From NCBI GenBank assembly GCA_963718295.1, contig CAVQYV010000004.1, positions 372,001 to 436,000 on the forward strand: a stretch of 64,000 nt of DNA. The letters run 5' to 3'. This document shows, piece by piece, positions 63,504-64,000 of the stretch; the first letter of the stretch is position 1; each line of letters opens with the position of its first letter. This stretch comes from CAVQYV01 sp963718295 [NCBI: uncultured Methylomirabilota bacterium]. Lineage in GTDB: Bacteria; Methylomirabilota; Methylomirabilia; CAVQYV01. The notes beneath the pieces were generated by a model that did no database searches, was not told the origin of the DNA, and was given only the letters and a program-made list of their open reading frames with translations. Position numbers and translations under genes: made by a program.

Positions 63504-63788
63504 ATGATCATCGGGACTTGCCAGATCGAGCTCCTCATCGCCAATAATCACTCCCTCAAGGGAAAACGCAGGGTCATCAAGAGCATCAAGGACCGGGTTC
63601 GATCGAAGTTCAATGTATCCATCGCCGAGATCGGACACCAAGAGGAGTGGCAAAGATCGACATTGGGAGTTGCCTGTATCAGCAATGACCTGGGCCTAGT
63701 AGATTCCATCCTCAACAAGGTATTGAACCTCATTGAGACCTCCTCAGATGCCACCCTCATCGATTACCAGATCGAGATCCTCCCGTGA
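63504..63788 (+). CDS. DUF503 protein
   Basis: The 94-residue product matches DUF503 (IIGTCQIELLIANNHSLKGK, SKFNVSIAEIGHQEEWQRST, GVACISNDLGLVDSILNKVL). The family sits between infB and rbfA in many genomes and is presumed ribosome-related without proof. ATG 63504 is chosen for its AGGGAAGAGGG site; an in-frame start at 63486 is weaker. The 88 bases after infB contain no gene. Confidence 0.9.
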   Translation: MIIGTCQIELLIANNHSLKGKRRVIKSIKDRVRSKFNVSIAEIGHQEEWQRSTLGVACISNDLGLVDSILNKVLNLIETSSDATLIDYQIEILP

Positions 63789-63893
63789 GTCTCATTACTG
63801 CCCATTCGCAAATCCCTCCCCGCTCTGCGGCGGGAAGCTTCAGTCCGCCTGACCCTGATTTTGGGGATCTGGGGGCTACATTTCGGTCCATTA

Positions 63894-64000
63894 ATGCAGA
63901 CTAACCGGCTCGAACGGGTAGCTCAGCTCCTCAAGCAGGAAATCGGCCAGCTGATCCAGCGGGACCTGAAGGATCCGCGCATCGGATTTGTGACGATTAC
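63894..64000 (+). CDS. rbfA: Ribosome-binding factor A RbfA, N-terminal part (cut by window end)
   Basis: The frame opens RLERVAQLLKQEIGQLIQRD and continues LKDPRIGFVTI, the conserved N-terminus of RbfA, a KH-type 30S maturation factor. Only 35 residues lie in the window. Its place after infB-DUF503 is the usual one. Confidence 0.9.
   Translation, partial: MQTNRLERVAQLLKQEIGQLIQRDLKDPRIGFVTI

Overview
The window is about 64 kb of GC-rich DNA from a diderm (Gram-negative-type) bacterium. The evidence for an outer membrane is lptF/lptG, a lipid A N-terminal-domain protein and many Sec-type signal peptides. The gene set (full dcw cluster, DUF1844, a PATAN/DUF4388 protein, ResB/CcsA system II cytochrome c maturation, EF-G2, and nusA-infB-DUF503-rbfA order) fits Desulfobacterota, Nitrospirota, NC10 or related lineages. 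The sequence does not allow a firmer placement. No tRNA, rRNA, CRISPR array or insertion sequence was recognised.

Layout. (1) 1-12.8 kb, + strand: a tightly overlapped division and cell-wall cluster, murE(partial)-murF-mraY-murD-ftsW-murG-murC-murB-ddl-ftsQ-ftsA-ftsZ. (2) 12.9-17.2 kb: a B12-type radical SAM protein, PgeF/YfiH, YggS, a small ferritin-like protein and a nitroreductase. (3) 17.2-20.2 kb: a decayed stretch. It holds a strong GC palindrome, a minus-strand remnant in which part of a [NiFe]-hydrogenase large subunit is joined to a hydrogenase maturation protease, a cold-shock gene with a long leader, and a methyltransferase broken by three frameshifts. (4) 20.2-29.5 kb: an accessory island of a creatininase-family hydrolase, an exported FmdE-like protein, an exported TPR protein, an exported DUF362 protein and a tandem-DUF362 exported protein, then an iron-type alcohol dehydrogenase and an SDR dehydrogenase. 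This is the best candidate here for an undescribed system. (5) 29.6-36.5 kb: DUF1844, a TPR/zinc-ribbon membrane protein, a PATAN-GspG-like fusion, a sigma-70 family factor, resB and ccsA. (6) 36.8-42.5 kb: complete hypA-B-F-C-D-E for NiFe-hydrogenase maturation, with no intact hydrogenase in the window. (7) 42.5-47.1 kb, minus strand: GGDEF, HD-GYP and FecR-domain genes (c-di-GMP signalling). (8) 47.4-56.8 kb: a YhaM-like nuclease, IMPase-like phosphatase, ComEC, LptF, LptG, LAB_N protein, a hydroxyacid dehydrogenase, an enolase 3' remnant and MutM. (9) 56.9-64 kb: EF-G2, then rimP-nusA-infB-DUF503-rbfA(partial).

Several otherwise intact conserved genes (infB, resB, pgeF, the ferritin-like gene, the tandem DUF362 gene) are each broken by a single-base shift, usually at a short G or C run. 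In infB at least this is more likely a sequence error than biology. For these genes the full-length span is given with the shift position noted.
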